This document shows positions 5,902 through 7,854 of a stretch of 7,854 nt of DNA, in pieces. The position numbers and the translations under genes are program-made. The notes under the pieces are model-generated. The model was given only the letters and a program-made list of their open reading frames with translations, did not search any database and was not told where the DNA came from. How positions within the stretch are numbered: position 1 is the first letter of the stretch; every line of letters begins with the position of its first letter. The stretch is from Robiginitomaculum sp. Lineage in GTDB: Bacteria; Pseudomonadota; Alphaproteobacteria; Caulobacterales; Maricaulaceae. The stretch is taken from the NCBI GenBank assembly GCA_002733485.1, contig NVVU01000004.1, positions 12,318 to 20,171 on the forward strand, written 5' to 3'.

Positions 5902-7572
5902 ATGCACAGCCTTTTTCATCGCCGGGATTTTATCAAACTTGCCGCTGGCATGACCGGCGCATCCTTGCTCAGCCGCCCTGTTTTTGCCACCAGCACGAGG
6001 CAAGGCTTTACCCATGGTATAGCCAGTGGTGATCCCGATGCCCGTTCGGTGGTCTTGTGGACCCGCTATGTGGGGGATGGCGATACTGCCCTTGAATGGG
6101 AAGTCGCCAGAGATACGGACTTCAGTGCGATTGTGCAAAAAGGCAAAGTCGTGGCCAGACCCAAGAGTGATTATACCGCCAAGACCATTGCCGATGACCT
6201 GCCTGCCGGGGCATGGTTTTATTATCGCTTCAAAGCCCCCGACGGAACCTATTCGGATACCGGGCGCACCCGGACCCTGCCGGATGGAGCGATCTCTTCG
6301 TTAAAACTAGCCGTGTTCTCATGCTCGAACCTGCCCTTTGGCTATTTCAATGCCTATGGCCATGCGGCGGCGCAAGGTGATTTTGATCTGGCAGTACATT
6401 TGGGTGATTACTTTTATGAATACCCGGTCGGCACCTACCCTTCCAAAGAACAAAGCGTGCCGGGACGCCATATTGAGCCGGAACACGAGCTGATCCATCT
6501 CGCCGATTATCGCCTGCGGTATAACTCATACCGGATGGACCCGGATCTTCTGGCCCTGCATCGCCATTATCCCATGATCAGCATTTGGGATGATCACGAG
6601 TTTTCCAATGATGCCTATCGCGACGGTGCGCAAAACCATGACCCCGCGACCGAAGGCAGCTGGGATGATCGCAAGGCCGCTGCCAGTCAGGCCTATTTTG
6701 AATGGTTGCCCATGCGGGGGCGCGCCTATGCCCGCTATGATTTTGGCGATCTGGCCTCGATCATCACTCTGGACACCCGCCTGACCGGACGCACAAAACA
6801 GCTGCCCTATGAAGCGGTGCTGCAAGGCGTGGATACAAAAGACCAAAAGGCCGTGATTGCCGCATTTACGAGCTTTCGCAATGGTCCCTGGGCCGATCCG
6901 GCTCGCACTATGCTGGGCACCGAACAGGAGAACTGGCTGGCCGATACGCTGGCGTCCTCAAAACAGTCCGGTCAACGCTGGCAGGTGATGGCGCAACAAA
7001 TTCTTGTTGGCCGCAGCTATGTTCCGCCTAGCCTGGTTGCAGCCCTGCCTGACAACACGCCGGACTGGCTGAAAGCGCGCATGCAAGGGGCGGCGCTGGC
7101 GGCTTCTGTTGGCCTGCCGCTAAGCACAGATGCCTGGGCCGGGTATCCGGCGGCGCGTTCACGGTTCTTACAAACCTTGCGAGAAAATGCCGATAACGCC
7201 GTTGTACTGGCCGGTGACAGCCATAATGCCTGGGCCAATGATCTTTATGTCGGCAATGCACAAAGCCCGACACAGAACCCAGATGCCGTAGAATTTGGTG
7301 GACACAGCGTCTCATCGCCGGGGTTTGAAGCTTATATACCGTTGCCGGAAGAGAGAATTACCGCCGACCTGCTTGCCGCCAGCCCTGAACTGCGCTGGGC
7401 CAATACCAATAAACGCGGCTATATGGCGGTGCACATTACCCCCGAAACGGCACAATGCGAATGGCGCTTTACCGGTGCCCCCAGCACGCGTGCACCCGAT
7501 CTGACAAACAGGCATACCATGCAGGTCCGTGCCAAAAAAGGTGCGGGAACCAATACGCTGGAGGCAGTTTAA
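5902..7572 (+). CDS. phoD: Tat-exported PhoD-like alkaline phosphatase/phosphodiesterase
   Basis: A 556-residue protein with AGGAG 6 bases before ATG 5902. The N-terminus has the twin-arginine motif HRRDFIK (6-12) followed by a hydrophobic stretch ending PVFA (26-29), so it is exported folded by Tat, as is usual for metal-loaded PhoD enzymes. Residues about 35-125 form the PhoD N-terminal fibronectin-like domain (FTHGIASGDP, VLWTR). The catalytic domain follows with FSCSN (139-143; Cys141 matches the iron-ligand cysteine of PhoD), HLGDYFYEY (166-174; Asp169), WDDHEFSND (229-237), DTRLTGR (291-297) and GDSHNAW (438-444; His441). All expected metal-site motifs are present, so it is probably active on phosphomonoesters or phosphodiesters in the periplasm. 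Length is within the family's usual range. It is divergent from the membrane protein and convergent with the XRE regulator, and a candidate Pho box lies upstream. Confidence 0.95.
   Translation: MHSLFHRRDFIKLAAGMTGASLLSRPVFATSTRQGFTHGIASGDPDARSVVLWTRYVGDGDTALEWEVARDTDFSAIVQKGKVVARPKSDYTAKTIADDLPAGAWFYYRFKAPDGTYSDTGRTRTLPDGAISSLKLAVFSCSNLPFGYFNAYGHAAAQGDFDLAVHLGDYFYEYPVGTYPSKEQSVPGRHIEPEHELIHLADYRLRYNSYRMDPDLLALHRHYPMISIWDDHEFSNDAYRDGAQNHDPATEGSWDDRKAAASQAYFEWLPMRGRAYARYDFGDLASIITLDTRLTGRTKQLPYEAVLQGVDTKDQKAVIAAFTSFRNGPWADPARTMLGTEQENWLADTLASSKQSGQRWQVMAQQILVGRSYVPPSLVAALPDNTPDWLKARMQGAALAASVGLPLSTDAWAGYPAARSRFLQTLRENADNAVVLAGDSHNAWANDLYVGNAQSPTQNPDAVEFGGHSVSSPGFEAYIPLPEERITADLLAASPELRWANTNKRGYMAVHITPETAQCEWRFTGAPSTRAPDLTNRHTMQVRAKKGAGTNTLEAV
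7569..7572. other. Shared TTAA stop region of convergent genes
   Basis: The plus-strand TAA of phoD (7570-7572) and the minus-strand TAA of the XRE gene (complement of 7569-7571) interlock in the palindrome TTAA. The coding regions overlap by four bases, so no terminator fits between them. Transcription of each gene must end inside the other or be stopped by a factor. Confidence 0.9.
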
Positions 7573-7814
7573 TTGACGGCTTGATCGTTTGTTATAGCGG
7601 CGGGAAGGAAAAACAAATTCTCAACCGTGGTCTCCAGAACCTGTGCCATTTTCAAGGCTAAAACCGTAGAGGGGATAAAGACGGCATTCTCCACCGTGTT
7701 TATGGTTTTGCGGGTGACCCCGACACGTTCGGCCAATTGCTGCTGGGTCAAGCTATAACGCGCCCGGTACTCTTTTAAATGATTGCCTAAAAGGCTCACC
7801 CGGCGCGCGTTCAT
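7569..7814 (-). CDS. Small XRE-family helix-turn-helix transcriptional regulator
   Basis: An 81-residue protein. ATG 7814 is preceded on the minus strand by AAAAAGGGA, four bases away. The HTH_3 domain covers residues about 11-68: LKEYRARYSLTQQQLAERVG (13-32) gives helices 1-2, and VTRKTINTVENAVFIPST (33-50) gives the recognition helix and following turn. LALKMAQVLETTVENLFFL (52-70) completes the fold. This short single-domain form, with the TINTVEN-type recognition helix and VENLF-type ending, is common in bacteria. It is often encoded next to a small membrane protein gene, and the operon is probably autoregulated. The start overlaps the stop of a further minus-strand gene at the right edge. 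Its targets cannot be read from the sequence. Confidence 0.9.
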   Translation of the reverse strand: MNARRVSLLGNHLKEYRARYSLTQQQLAERVGVTRKTINTVENAVFIPSTVLALKMAQVLETTVENLFFLPAAITNDQAVN

Positions 7815-7854
7815 GCGGTCCCTTTTTCATGATCGCCTCTGCGCTCAATAAGGA
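7811..7854 (-). CDS. C-terminal tail of an upstream gene, cut by the right edge
   Basis: On the minus strand one frame is open from the window edge and reads ...LIERRGDHEKGTA before a TGA (complement of 7811-7813) that overlaps the XRE start codon as ATGA. Only 13 residues are visible. The overlap and the charged tail suggest the upstream member of an operon with the XRE regulator, often a small membrane protein in this regulator family. The identity is inferred from context only. Confidence 0.4.
   Translation of the reverse strand, partial: LIERRGDHEKGTA

Noticed and set aside
1..7854. tRNA, rRNA, CRISPR array, insertion sequence or attachment site
   Set aside because: Nearly all sequence is explained by protein genes; no repeat-spacer pattern, transposase or tRNA-like cloverleaf was seen by eye.

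Overview
The window (7,854 bases) is protein-coding almost throughout and has no RNA genes, insertion sequences or CRISPR repeats. Base composition is moderately GC-rich. The protein types (standalone FMN/Fe-S glutamate-synthase-like enzyme, Tat-exported PhoD-type phosphatase, kappa-class isomerase) suggest a Gram-negative proteobacterium, most likely an alphaproteobacterium. That placement is inferred from general character; no marker gene settles it.

Layout. (1) Bases 1-1467, plus strand: most of a glutamate-synthase-domain protein whose N-terminus lies beyond the left edge. (2) Bases 1581-3783, plus strand: three closely spaced genes, namely an exported alpha/beta hydrolase, a 2-hydroxychromene-2-carboxylate isomerase/kappa-GST-like protein joined to it by an ATGA overlap, and a DJ-1/PfpI-family protein 23 bases further on. 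(3) Bases 3886-5078, plus strand: an exported thioredoxin-fold/peroxiredoxin-like protein with a CPFC motif, and a SAM-dependent methyltransferase that starts at TTG two bases after the previous stop. (4) Bases 5084-5737, minus strand: a multi-pass membrane protein of unknown function, ending 5 bases from the methyltransferase stop. (5) Bases 5902-7572, plus strand: a Tat-exported PhoD-like phosphatase, divergent from the membrane protein across a regulatory-looking spacer with a candidate Pho box. (6) Bases 7569-7814, minus strand: a small XRE-type regulator, convergent with phoD and sharing its TTAA stop region. Just upstream of it, the last codons of another minus-strand gene enter from the right edge.

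How the genes may work together. Blocks 2 and 3 read as redox, electrophile and small-molecule handling functions: a hydrolase, a glutathione-linked isomerase fold, a DJ-1-type cysteine enzyme, a thiol redox protein and a methyltransferase. This could be a detoxification or stress cluster, but no substrate is evident from sequence. The phosphatase probably scavenges phosphate in the periplasm under PhoB control. No clear new defence or mobile system is visible. The least explained items are the membrane protein, with its EEIDW and LHN motifs and two long G tracts, and the compact Prx-methyltransferase pair.
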